The notes below the pieces were generated by a model. It saw only the letters and a program-made list of their open reading frames with translations. It ran no database searches and was not told the origin of the DNA. Position numbers and translations under genes: made by a program. 64,000 bases of DNA from CAZTDU01 sp964617355. Its GTDB lineage: Bacteria > Pseudomonadota > Gammaproteobacteria > Burkholderiales > SG8-39. Position 1 is the first letter of the stretch, and every line of letters starts with the position of its first letter. Positions 8,524 through 17,029 of the stretch are shown piece by piece. Where the stretch lies: positions 1 through 64,000 of the forward strand of contig CAZTXP010000037.1 in assembly GCA_964617355.1 (NCBI GenBank), read 5' to 3'.

Positions 8524-9537
8524 TTACTTCCAGACCTGGGAACAGACTCGGTGGAAATTCCCCCCGAGGATGCCGCGCACGGCCTCGTCGGGGTAGTTCT
8601 TGCGGCACATCAGCTCGGCGAGATCCTCGACCTGCTCGGGCTGCACGAACTTCGTGTGGCGGTTCGGCCGGCCCTGGTTGTCGGGCCAGGCGTCCGGATT
8701 GTCGTCGACGTACTTCCAGAATCCGGCCACGTCCTTCACGTAGTCGAGGCCGATGCCGGCGTGCTTCGCGCCGACCAGGTTCACGATGTGGTCGAGGTGG
8801 CGGAACATGGTCTCGCTCTTCGCCTCGACGTCGTCGAGGAACTCGCCCAGCCCGTTGACGCCGATCACGCCGCCGGTCTCGGCGCACTTCCTGATCTGGT
8901 CGTCGCGGATGTTGCGGTAGTGCGGGAACACCGCATGCGCGTTGCAGTGCGAGAAGATGCACGGCGCGGTGCTGGCCTCCATCGCCTCCATGGAAGTGCG
9001 GTACCCCGTGTGCGTGCCGTCCACCAGCATGCCGACCCGGTTCATCTCGCGGATCATCGTCAGGCCGAAGCGCGACAGGCCGGCGTCGGTGCGCTCGGCG
9101 CAGCCATCGCCCACGAGGTTCTTCTGGTTGTAGGCCATCAGCATGTGGCGCACGCCCAGCCGATAGAAGACCTCCACCAGTCCGACGTCGTTGGCGAGCA
9201 CGTTGGTGCCCTGGAAGTTCAGCGTGATCGCGAGCTGGCCGGCCTTGCGTGCCGCATCGACGTCGTCGATCGTGCGCACGAACCGGTAGAGCTCCGGGTG
9301 CTTCGCGCAGACGGCGTACACCTTGCCGATGCTGCCGAGTGCGGTCTCGGGGCCGAAGGTCTTGTCGCCGCCGATGGTAAGCGACACCAGCCCGAACCCG
9401 GCCTTGCGAAAGCGCGGCAGCGTGATGCCGTCGGTGGCGTGCTGCAGGCCATACGGAACGGTCATGTCCCAGACGAGCGAGGAGCGGTACAGCTCCCGGG
9501 CGCGCGCGCCGATCTCGAGGGTCGGGCCGTGCTGCAT
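8524..9537 (-). CDS. M19 family protein, strongly divergent metal site
   Basis: A 337-residue paralogue of the M19 protein at 428-1402. The barrel is recognisable (NQKNLVGDGC, MIREMNRVGMLVDGTHTG with H166, IFSHCNAH with H187). The N-terminal His-x-Asp is replaced by WDMTVP (residues 23-28), and the bridging glutamate position reads NFQG (Q109). Three of the usual five metal ligands therefore appear lost. The ATG overlaps the stop of the Bug gene by one base. It lies in one operon with the Bug receptor and the ABC transporter, suggesting action on an imported substrate. Confidence 0.8.
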   Translation of the reverse strand: MQHGPTLEIGARARELYRSSLVWDMTVPYGLQHATDGITLPRFRKAGFGLVSLTIGGDKTFGPETALGSIGKVYAVCAKHPELYRFVRTIDDVDAARKAGQLAITLNFQGTNVLANDVGLVEVFYRLGVRHMLMAYNQKNLVGDGCAERTDAGLSRFGLTMIREMNRVGMLVDGTHTGYRTSMEAMEASTAPCIFSHCNAHAVFPHYRNIRDDQIRKCAETGGVIGVNGLGEFLDDVEAKSETMFRHLDHIVNLVGAKHAGIGLDYVKDVAGFWKYVDDNPDAWPDNQGRPNRHTKFVQPEQVEDLAELMCRKNYPDEAVRGILGGNFHRVCSQVWK

Positions 9538-10517
9538 CAGGGTTGCTCCAGCCGGATGCCGCGCGAGCGCACCACGCGCCCGAAGCGCTCGTACTCGGCG
9601 CGCATGAACTCGGCGAACTCCGCCGGCGTGCCGCCCGACACCTCCCAGCCGAAGGCCGAGATCTTCTGGTGCACCTCGGTATCCTTCGCGAGGATCGCCG
9701 AGATCTCGCGCGACAGGCGCTCGCGCACCGCCGCCGGCACGCCGGCCGGCGCGACGATGCCGTACCACGAGCCGCCCTCGGCGCCCTTCAGGCCGAGCTC
9801 GGCGTAGGTCGGCACGTCGGGGATCCAGCGCGCGGCGCGCTGCGCGCCGCCGTAGGCGAGCACCTTCGCGCGGCCGTCCTTCTGCATCGCGGCGGCATTG
9901 ATCGGGCTCGACACGATGAGATTCACCTGTCCGCCGAGGAAGGCGCTCGACGCCGGCGCCGCGCCCTGGAAGGGCACGTGCAAGAGGTCGGTGCCGGTGG
10001 CGGTCTCGAAAAGCGCCACGGCGACGTGCGCCGTGCTGCCGATGCCCCAGGTGCCGTAGGTGACCCGGTTCGGCTCGCGCTTCGCGGCGGCGACGAGATC
10101 GGCGACGCTAGCCACCTGCAGGTCCGGGCGCGCGAGCAGCGCGAACCAGACGGTGCCGACCAGCGTGATCGGCTCGAAGCCCTTCTGCGCGTCGTAGGGC
10201 AGGCTGCGGTAGACGTGCGGGTTGATCGAGTGCGTGTCCGCGGTGGCCATCAGCAGCGTGTAGCCGTCCGGCGCCGCCTTCGCCGCCTGCTGCGTGCCGA
10301 TGATGCCGTTCGCGCCCGCGCGGTTCTCGACCGCGACCGGCTGGCCCAGGCGCTTCGCGAGTTGCTCCGCCACGAGGCGCGTGGCCGAATCGGTGGCCGC
10401 GCCCGGCGGCCAGGCGACCAGGATGCGCAGCGGCTTCTCCGGGTACTGCGCCAGCGACGGCAGCGCGGCGGCCAGCAAGGCCAGCAGTGCGATGAGTCGG
10501 GTCACTCGTGCGCGCAT
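9537..10517 (-). CDS. Bug-family (TctC-like) tripartite tricarboxylate transport receptor
   Basis: A 326-residue periplasmic receptor. The signal peptide MRARVTRLIALLALLAAALPSLAQ is followed by the Bug opening YPEKPLRILVAWPPG and the family blocks VENRAGANGIIGTQQAAKA and LLHVPFQGAAP. The upstream in-frame extension to 10604 would precede the signal peptide, so 10517 is used. No TctA/TctB membrane genes are nearby, as is usual for the many orphan Bug proteins of Burkholderiales. It heads the operon that continues into the M19 and ABC genes, under a candidate GlxA-type operator. Confidence 0.9.
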   Translation of the reverse strand: MRARVTRLIALLALLAAALPSLAQYPEKPLRILVAWPPGAATDSATRLVAEQLAKRLGQPVAVENRAGANGIIGTQQAAKAAPDGYTLLMATADTHSINPHVYRSLPYDAQKGFEPITLVGTVWFALLARPDLQVASVADLVAAAKREPNRVTYGTWGIGSTAHVAVALFETATGTDLLHVPFQGAAPASSAFLGGQVNLIVSSPINAAAMQKDGRAKVLAYGGAQRAARWIPDVPTYAELGLKGAEGGSWYGIVAPAGVPAAVRERLSREISAILAKDTEVHQKISAFGWEVSGGTPAEFAEFMRAEYERFGRVVRSRGIRLEQP

Positions 10518-10587
10518 GAGTTCCTTTCGAGTCTCGCCCGGAGCGGCGGACCAGCACCGCAGCTTATCCAAAGCCCCCGCGCGAAAG

Positions 10588-10624
10588 TTGCCGATATGCG
10601 ACACGCTTCTGCATTTTTGCGAAG
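10588..10624 (-). promoter_or_regulatory. Candidate tandem GlxA/ArgR-type operator before the Bug/M19/ABC operon
   Basis: On the minus strand the half-site TGTCGC-N8-AA begins at 10603. A second, weaker half-site (CTTCGC-N8-AG) begins exactly 21 bases earlier at 10624. This matches the published Pseudomonas ArgR consensus (TGTCGC-N8-AA-N5, tandem) as I remember it, and repeats the spacing of the site before soxB. It lies about 70 bases upstream of the ATG at 10517. Confidence 0.55.
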
Positions 10625-10686
10625 CCGCACCGCGACGGCGCGAACTGCACCTCGGCGGGGCGGGCGGGCACGGACGCGCGGGGCGC

Positions 10687-11754
10687 TCAGGCCCTGGCGC
10701 GAGGCGCGCCGCGACGGGCCGGCGCCGGACGCTGGGCGTGGCGCGACGCGCGCCGCGCCGCCGACGGCGTCTCGCGGAAGCGCTGCGCGAACGCGCGCGA
10801 GAAGTGCGAGCAGTCGCCGAAGCCGCACTCCAGGCCGATGCTCGTGACCGGCAGGTCGGTATGCTCCAGCATCCACTTGGCGCGCGCGAGGCGCAGGTGC
10901 AGCCGGTAGTCGCGCGGCGTGAGGCCGACGTCGGCGACGAAGCGCCGCTCCAGCTGCCGCGGGCTGATGCCGAGCTGCCCCGCGACGCCCGCGAGCGAAT
11001 CCGCCTGCCCGAGCTTCTGTTCGATCAGCAGCATCGCTCGGCGCACCAAGCCATCCGTCGCCTGCCGCGTGACTACCGATTCGGGCTGGGGCGTATTGGA
11101 GGGCAGCGGCTGGTCCTCGATCAGGATGCGCAGGCTCTTCGCGGCCAGCGCGCGCCCGCAGTGGCGCTCGATCAGGTGCGCCGCGAGGTGCACCACGCTC
11201 GTGCCGCCAGCGCAGGTCATGCGATCGCCGTCGACCACGAACATGCGGTTGGACGCGAGACGCAGCGCCGGGAACTCGGCCTCGAAGTCCTCGCGATGGA
11301 ACCAGCTCACGCACACGAGGTACCCGTCGAGCAGACCCGCGCGCGCCAGCACGAAGGAGCCGGTGCACAGGCCGACGAGCCCGACGCCGGCGCGCGCCGC
11401 CGCGCGCAGGAAGGCCTGCGTGCCCGGCAATACCTTCTGGCCGCCGTGCAGCAGGCCTCCGACGACCACTATGTAGTCGAAGCGCGAAGGATCTTCCATC
11501 GGAGACCAGGGCTTCACCGCCGCGCCGCAGCTCGAGGCCACAGGCGCGTGCGCGTCGCCGAGCACCGCCCATTCGCATTCCAGCGGCCGGCTGCGATCGC
11601 CCTCGTCGGCGGCGAGGCGCAGCGCGTCGACGAAGCCGGCGAACGCGGTGAGCGTGAACGACGGCGTCAGCACGAAGCCGACGCGCAGCTTCGGCGTCGC
11701 CGCCTGCGGCGGCGGCGTCGGGCGGGGCGTCCTGGAGGGCTTGCGCAGGCTCAT
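10687..11754 (-). CDS. GlxA/ArgR-type AraC-family regulator
   Basis: A 355-residue regulator with an N-terminal class I glutamine-amidotransferase-like sensor domain (RVGFVLTPSFTLTAFAGFVDALR; GLCTGSFVLARAGLLDG) and a C-terminal AraC helix-turn-helix pair (LGISPRQLERRF; ECGFGDCSHFSRAF). This architecture is shared by GbdR, SouR and CdhR, which control glycine betaine, sarcosine and carnitine catabolism in Pseudomonas. It is divergent from soxB and lies between two candidate operators of its class, so it is the likely activator of soxBDAG and of the Bug/M19/ABC operon. Confidence 0.9.
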   Translation of the reverse strand: MSLRKPSRTPRPTPPPQAATPKLRVGFVLTPSFTLTAFAGFVDALRLAADEGDRSRPLECEWAVLGDAHAPVASSCGAAVKPWSPMEDPSRFDYIVVVGGLLHGGQKVLPGTQAFLRAAARAGVGLVGLCTGSFVLARAGLLDGYLVCVSWFHREDFEAEFPALRLASNRMFVVDGDRMTCAGGTSVVHLAAHLIERHCGRALAAKSLRILIEDQPLPSNTPQPESVVTRQATDGLVRRAMLLIEQKLGQADSLAGVAGQLGISPRQLERRFVADVGLTPRDYRLHLRLARAKWMLEHTDLPVTSIGLECGFGDCSHFSRAFAQRFRETPSAARRASRHAQRPAPARRGAPRARA

Positions 11755-11759
11755 GGGGC

Positions 11760-11796
11760 TGACGGATAGATTAAAGAGAATGTCGCAGAAATCAAA
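11760..11796 (+). promoter_or_regulatory. Candidate tandem GlxA/ArgR-type operator before soxB
   Basis: Two direct half-sites with a 21-base period: TGACGG-N8-AA at 11760-11775 and TGTCGC-N8-AA at 11781-11796, separated by five bases. This reproduces the tandem layout described for Pseudomonas ArgR and relatives. It lies in the 88-base gap between the divergent regulator and soxB genes and could serve both. Confidence 0.65.
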
Positions 11797-11842
11797 GTAC
11801 CCGGGGGAGCCTGTGTCTAGCATCCAACGCTCCGGACCCCGC

Positions 11843-13093
11843 ATGGAACGCTTCTCCGTCTTCAGCCTGTTGCGCCACGCGATGAGCGGCCACCGCCAGT
11901 GGCCGCCGTTCTGGCGCGACCCGGCCCCGAAGCAGAAGTACGACGCCATCATCGTCGGCGGCGGCGGCCACGGCCTCGCCACCGCGTACTACCTCGCGAA
12001 GAACCACGGCCTCGCCAACATCGCGGTACTCGAGAAGGGCTGGATCGGCGGCGGCAACACCGGCCGCAACACCACGATCATCCGTTCCAACTACCTGTGG
12101 AACGAGAGCGGCGCGCTCTACGAGCATTCGCTGAAGCTGTGGGAGGGCCTCACCGAGGACCTCGGCATCAACCTGATGTTCAGCCAGCGCGGCGTGCTGA
12201 ACCTCGCGCACAACCTCGGCGACGTGCGCGAGGCGGTGCGGCGCGTCGAGGCGAACCGGCTGAACGGCATCGACGCCGAGTGGCTCACCCCCGAACAGGT
12301 GAAGGCCTTCTGCCCGATCGTCAACATCGACCGCGACGCGCGCTACCCGGTGCTCGGCGCGACCCTGCAGCGCCGCGGCGGCGTGGCGCGGCACGACACC
12401 GTGGCCTGGGGCTACGCGCGCGCGGCCGACGCGATGGGCGTGGACATCATCCAGAACTGCGAGGTCACCGGCATCCTGCGCGAGAACGGCGCGGTCACCG
12501 GCGTGCGCACCACGCGCGGCACGATCATGGCGCCGAAGGTCGGCGTGGTTGCCGCGGGCCACACCTCGGTGATCGCCTCGATGGCCGACGTGCGACTGCC
12601 GTTGCAGAGCCACCCGCTGCAAGCCCTCGTGTCCGAGCCGATCAAGCCGATCCACCCCTGCGTGCTGATGTCGAACGCGGTGCACGTGTACCTCAGCCAG
12701 TCTGACAAGGGCGAGCTGGTGATCGGCGCCGGCATCGACGCGTTCAACTCGTACAGCCAGCGCGGCTCGTTCCACATCATCGAGCACCAGATGGCGGCGC
12801 TGATCGAACTCTTCCCGATCGTCAGCCGCGTGCGCATGCTGCGCACCTGGGGCGGCATCGTGGACGTCTGCCCCGACGCCTCGCCCATCATCTCGAAGAC
12901 GCCGGTGAAGGGCCTGTTCCTCAATTGCGGCTGGGGCACAGGCGGTTTCAAGGCCACGCCCGGCTCCGGCTGGGTGTTCGCGCACACCATCGCCACCGGC
13001 GAACCCCACCCGCTCAACGCGCCGTTCGCGCTGGAGCGCTTCTCGACCGGCGCGCTGATCGACGAACACGGCGCCGCCGCGGTGGCACACTGA
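11843..13093 (+). CDS. soxB: Sarcosine oxidase subunit beta
   Basis: A 416-residue FAD-binding catalytic subunit of heterotetrameric sarcosine oxidase, which oxidatively demethylates sarcosine to glycine and passes the methylene group to tetrahydrofolate. It starts MERFSVFSLLRH, the usual soxB beginning. The dinucleotide motif VGGGGHGLATAYYL is followed by KGWIGGGNTGRNTTIIRSNYLW, where a conserved His/Arg region carries the flavin. C-terminal WGTGGFKATPGSG and DEHGAAAVAH are hallmark motifs. A possible upstream start at MSQKSK is less likely. The stop overlaps the soxD ATG by one base. Confidence 0.97.
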   Translation: MERFSVFSLLRHAMSGHRQWPPFWRDPAPKQKYDAIIVGGGGHGLATAYYLAKNHGLANIAVLEKGWIGGGNTGRNTTIIRSNYLWNESGALYEHSLKLWEGLTEDLGINLMFSQRGVLNLAHNLGDVREAVRRVEANRLNGIDAEWLTPEQVKAFCPIVNIDRDARYPVLGATLQRRGGVARHDTVAWGYARAADAMGVDIIQNCEVTGILRENGAVTGVRTTRGTIMAPKVGVVAAGHTSVIASMADVRLPLQSHPLQALVSEPIKPIHPCVLMSNAVHVYLSQSDKGELVIGAGIDAFNSYSQRGSFHIIEHQMAALIELFPIVSRVRMLRTWGGIVDVCPDASPIISKTPVKGLFLNCGWGTGGFKATPGSGWVFAHTIATGEPHPLNAPFALERFSTGALIDEHGAAAVAH

Positions 13094-13386
13094 TGTTGCG
13101 GATCCGTTGCCCGTGGTGCGGCGAGCGCGAGGAGGTTGAGTTCTCCTATGGCGGCCAGGCGCACATCGCCTATCCGAAGGACCCCGGCGCGCTCACCGAC
13201 GACGAGTGGGCGCGCTTCGTCTTCCTGCGCGACAACCCCAAGGGCTGGTTCCGCGAGCGCTGGGTGCACTCGCAGGGCTGCCGACGCTGGTTCAACGCGC
13301 TGCGCCACACGGTGACGCACGAGATCGCCGCGACCTACAAGCCGGGTGAAGCTCACCCCGAGGAACCCGCCGGAGGGAAGCCATGA
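13093..13386 (+). CDS. soxD: Sarcosine oxidase subunit delta
   Basis: A 97-residue small subunit with the zinc-binding pattern RCPWCGERE near the N-terminus and a later HSQGCRRWFNALRHT segment. It overlaps soxB by one base and soxA by four bases, as expected for subunits made in fixed ratio. Confidence 0.95.
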   Translation: MLRIRCPWCGEREEVEFSYGGQAHIAYPKDPGALTDDEWARFVFLRDNPKGWFRERWVHSQGCRRWFNALRHTVTHEIAATYKPGEAHPEEPAGGKP

Positions 13387-16379
13387 GCCGCCTGCCCGGC
13401 CTCGGCCGGCTCGATCGCGCGCGCACGCTGAACTTCACCTTCAACGGCCGCGCGCTGCAGGGCCATCCGGGCGACACGCTCGCCTCGGCGCTGCTCGCGA
13501 ACGACGTGCACCTCGTCGGCCGCAGCTTCAAGTACCACCGGCCGCGCGGTTTCCTGTCGGCCGGGCACGAAGAGCCGAACGCGATCGTGCAGCTGGAGCG
13601 TGGCGCGCGCACCGAGCCGAACCTGCGCGCCACCGAGATCGAGCTCTACGACGGTCTCGACGCCGAGAGCGTGAACGTCTTCCCGAGCGTGGAGTTCGAC
13701 CTGCGCGCGGTGCTGGGACTGGGTTCGCCGATCATGGTGGCCGGCTTCTACAACAAGACCTTCAAGTGGCCGAAGGCGTTCTGGCAGGCGCTGTACGAGC
13801 CGATCATCCGCCACGCCGCCGGCCTCGGCCGCGCGCCGACCGAGCCGGATCCGGACACCTACGACCGCATGCACTGGCACTGCGACGCGGTGGTGGTCGG
13901 CGCAGGCCCCGCGGGGCTCGCCGCCGCGCTGCCGCTCGCGCGCGCGGGGCTGCGCCTCGTCGTGGTCGAGGAAGCGCCGGAACTCGGCGGCAGCCTGCTG
14001 TCGCGCCCGGCGACGGTCGAAGGCGCCGCGGGCGCCGACTGGGCCGCCAGCGCCACGGCCGAGCTGGAATCGCTTCCCAACGTGCTCGTCCTGCGCCGCA
14101 CCTCGGTGTTCGGCTACTACGACCAGAACTACCTGATGGCGGTCGAGTCGCGCACCGACCGCCTCGGCCCCGGCCGCGCGAACGACGTGGCGAGGAAGCG
14201 CCTCTGGCACCTGCGCGCGGCTCGCGTGGTGCTCGCCACCGGCGCGCACGACCGGCCGATCGTCTTCGGCGACAACGACCTGCCCGGCATCATGCTGGCC
14301 GGCGCGGCCTGTACCTACGCGCACCGCTACGGCGTGTCGCTCGGCCGCACTGGCGTCGCCTTCGTCAACAACGACGCCGGCTTCCGCCAGGCGCTCGACA
14401 CGCAAGCCGCGGCGAAGAACCTTACCCACGTCGTCGATTCGCGTGCGCAGCCCGACGCGGCGCTCGCGAGCAGCGCGCGCGCCCTCGGCATCGAGGTCCT
14501 CGCCGGGCACGTCGTCACCTCCGCGCACGGCGGCAAGCGCGTCGCCGCGCTGGACGTGCTGCGCGCCGACGGCGGCGGCGCGCGTCGCCTCGACTGCGAC
14601 CACGTGCTGGTCTCCGGCGGCCTGAACCCCGTGGTGCACCTCTACAGCCAGGCGCCGGGCGCGCTCGCGTACGACGACGCGCTCGCCTGCTTCCTGCCGC
14701 AACGCACGGTGCAGGCGGTCGAATGCGCGGGCGCGGTGCGCGGCTGCTTCACGCTCGAGCGCGCGCTCGCCGACGGCGCTTCCGCCGGTGCGCGCACGCT
14801 CGCTTCGCTCGGTCATCGTGCCGAACCCGTGCCGGCCGCGCCTCGCGACGATCTGCGCCTCGAGAAGCTGTGGTCGGTGCAGGCGCGGCTTGGCACCGAG
14901 CTGCCCGGCAAGCACTTCGTCGACTACCAGAACGACGTCACCGAGCGCGACATCCGGCTCGCCGCGCGCGAGGGCTTCCGCTCGGTCGAGCACACCAAGC
15001 GCTACACCACCACCGGCATGGCGAGCGACCAGGGCAAGACGTCCAACGTCGTCGGCCTAGCATTGCTGGCGGATGCGCTCGCGAAGCCGATCCCCGAGGT
15101 CGGCACCACCACCTTCCGGCCGCCGTTCACGCCGGTCACGTTCGGCGCGCTCGCCGGCCGCGACCTCGGCGCGCTGTCCGATCCGGTGCGCACCACGCCG
15201 ATCCACCCGTGGCACGTCGCGCAGGGCGCGCTCTTCGAGGACGTCGGCCAGTGGAAGCGGCCGTGGTACTTCCCGAAGCCCGGCGAAGACCTGCACGCCG
15301 CGGTGAAGCGCGAGACGAAGGCGGTGCGCACCACCGCCGGCGTGATGGATGCCACGACCCTCGGCAAGATCGACATCCAGGGCCCGGACGCGGCCGAGTT
15401 CCTCGAGCGCATCTACACCAACGCGTGGAAGAAGCTCGCGGTCGGCGCGTGCCGCTACGGCCTGATGTGCAAGGCCGACGGCATGGTGTTCGACGACGGC
15501 GTCACCGCGCGCCTCGCGCCGGACCGCTTCCTGATGACCACCACCACCGGCGGCGCCGCGCGCGTGCTCGACTGGCTGGAGGAGTGGCTGCAGACGGAAT
15601 GGCCGGAGCTGAAGGTCTACTGCACCTCGGTCACCGAGCAGTGGTCCACGGTGGCGATCGTCGGCCCGCACTCGCGTCGCATCCTCAAGGCGCTCGCGCC
15701 GACGATGGACCTGTCGAACGCCGCGTTCCCGTTCATGACCTGGCAGGACGGCGTCGTCGCCGGCATGGACGCGCGCGTCTTCCGCATCAGCTTCAGCGGC
15801 GAGCTCGCCTACGAGATCAACGTGCCCTCGTGGCACGGCCTCGCGATGTGGGAAGCGGTCTGGGCCGCCGGAGAGCCGCACGGCCTCGTGCCCTACGGCA
15901 CCGAGACCATGCACGTGCTGCGCGCCGAGAAGGGCTTCATCATCGTCGGCCAGGAAACCGACGGCACGGTGACGCCGCTCGACCTCGGCATGGACTGGAT
16001 CGTGTCGAAGGCGAAGAAGGACTTCATCGGCAAGCGCTCGTTCGCGCGCGCCGACACCGCGCGCGCCGGCCGCAAGCAGCTGGTCGGCCTGCTGCCGAAG
16101 GACAAGGCCTTCGTCGCGGCGGAGGGCTCGCACCTCGTCGCCGACCCGTCGCGCGCGAGGCACGATCCCGCGACCGGCAGCCCGTCGCTCGGCCACGTGA
16201 CCTCGAGCTACTTCAGCCCCAACATGGAGACCGGCTTCGCGCTCGCGCTGCTGCTCGACGGCCGCGCGCTGCACGGCAAGACGGTGTGGAACGTGACCGC
16301 GCAGGGCTTGCAGGAGATGACGGTCTGCGACCCTGTGTTCCTCGACAAGGAAAACAAGCGCCGTGACGGCATCGACTGA
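13383..16379 (+). CDS. soxA: Sarcosine oxidase subunit alpha
   Basis: A 998-residue large subunit. The N-terminal part resembles a 2Fe-2S-ferredoxin fold (FNGRALQGHPGDTLASALLAND). It is followed by an NAD-binding Rossmann domain (VVVGAGPAGLAAALPLARAG) and, in the C-terminal third, folate-binding aminomethyltransferase (GcvT-like) domains (KIDIQGPDAAEFLERIYTN; ISFSGELAYEINVP). It channels the methylene group to tetrahydrofolate. Length is normal for the family. Confidence 0.97.
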   Translation: MSRLPGLGRLDRARTLNFTFNGRALQGHPGDTLASALLANDVHLVGRSFKYHRPRGFLSAGHEEPNAIVQLERGARTEPNLRATEIELYDGLDAESVNVFPSVEFDLRAVLGLGSPIMVAGFYNKTFKWPKAFWQALYEPIIRHAAGLGRAPTEPDPDTYDRMHWHCDAVVVGAGPAGLAAALPLARAGLRLVVVEEAPELGGSLLSRPATVEGAAGADWAASATAELESLPNVLVLRRTSVFGYYDQNYLMAVESRTDRLGPGRANDVARKRLWHLRAARVVLATGAHDRPIVFGDNDLPGIMLAGAACTYAHRYGVSLGRTGVAFVNNDAGFRQALDTQAAAKNLTHVVDSRAQPDAALASSARALGIEVLAGHVVTSAHGGKRVAALDVLRADGGGARRLDCDHVLVSGGLNPVVHLYSQAPGALAYDDALACFLPQRTVQAVECAGAVRGCFTLERALADGASAGARTLASLGHRAEPVPAAPRDDLRLEKLWSVQARLGTELPGKHFVDYQNDVTERDIRLAAREGFRSVEHTKRYTTTGMASDQGKTSNVVGLALLADALAKPIPEVGTTTFRPPFTPVTFGALAGRDLGALSDPVRTTPIHPWHVAQGALFEDVGQWKRPWYFPKPGEDLHAAVKRETKAVRTTAGVMDATTLGKIDIQGPDAAEFLERIYTNAWKKLAVGACRYGLMCKADGMVFDDGVTARLAPDRFLMTTTTGGAARVLDWLEEWLQTEWPELKVYCTSVTEQWSTVAIVGPHSRRILKALAPTMDLSNAAFPFMTWQDGVVAGMDARVFRISFSGELAYEINVPSWHGLAMWEAVWAAGEPHGLVPYGTETMHVLRAEKGFIIVGQETDGTVTPLDLGMDWIVSKAKKDFIGKRSFARADTARAGRKQLVGLLPKDKAFVAAEGSHLVADPSRARHDPATGSPSLGHVTSSYFSPNMETGFALALLLDGRALHGKTVWNVTAQGLQEMTVCDPVFLDKENKRRDGID

Positions 16380-16998
16380 GCGCCGCAGCCCGCTCCATGC
16401 GCACTCGGCCCTGCTCGCGCAGGCGAGCGGCGACCCGTCGCGCTTCGCGATGCGCGAGCGCGCGTTCGTCGCGCAGCTGAACCTGCGCGGCGATCCGTCC
16501 GACGCCAGCTTCGCCGATGCGGTGCGCGGCGTGCTGGGCTGCGCGCTTCCGACGGCGGCGAATACGTGGACCGGCACGCCCGACAAGGGCGCGCTCTGGC
16601 TCGGCCCGGACGAATGGCTCGTCGTCGCGCCTGACGCCGAACGCACCGCCCTCGAGGCGTCGCTGCGCGCGGCGCTCGCCGGCCGCCATCACTCGGTCGT
16701 GGACGTCTCCGCCAACCGCACCGTGCTCGAACTGTCGGGCGCCGATGCCCGCGCGGTGCTCGCCAAGGGCTGCACGCTGCCGCTGCACGCGGCAGCCTTC
16801 GCACCCCCGCAATGCGCGCAGACGGTGCTCGCCAAGTCGCAGGTCATCCTGCAGGCGTGCGAAACGACCCCCGTCTTCCGCCTGTACGTGCGCAACTCCT
16901 TCGCGCACTATGTCGCCCAGTGGCTCGCGGATGCCGCGGCCGAGTCGGCGGCGTCGAAGGCGCTCGATTCGGACCGCATCGCCGCGCGCCTCGCCTGA
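16363..16998 (+). CDS. soxG: Sarcosine oxidase subunit gamma
   Basis: A 211-residue subunit with a GcvT-like fold. Typical blocks are LGPDEWLVVAP and SVVDVSANRTVLELSGADARAVLAKGC. It starts at a GTG that overlaps the end of soxA by 17 bases. Last gene of soxBDAG; a 31-base gap follows before the amidohydrolase gene. Confidence 0.93.
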   Translation: MTASTERRSPLHAHSALLAQASGDPSRFAMRERAFVAQLNLRGDPSDASFADAVRGVLGCALPTAANTWTGTPDKGALWLGPDEWLVVAPDAERTALEASLRAALAGRHHSVVDVSANRTVLELSGADARAVLAKGCTLPLHAAAFAPPQCAQTVLAKSQVILQACETTPVFRLYVRNSFAHYVAQWLADAAAESAASKALDSDRIAARLA

Positions 16999-17029
16999 GC
17001 AGCCCCCCCTTCCCTCGAGGAGGTCGAGC

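Noticed and set aside
13353..14993. Long antisense open frame opposite soxA (and similar ones opposite most GC-rich genes).
   Set aside because: Low-complexity Arg/Ala/Gly/Val composition and no domains; it is the usual mirror of high GC third positions in a real gene.
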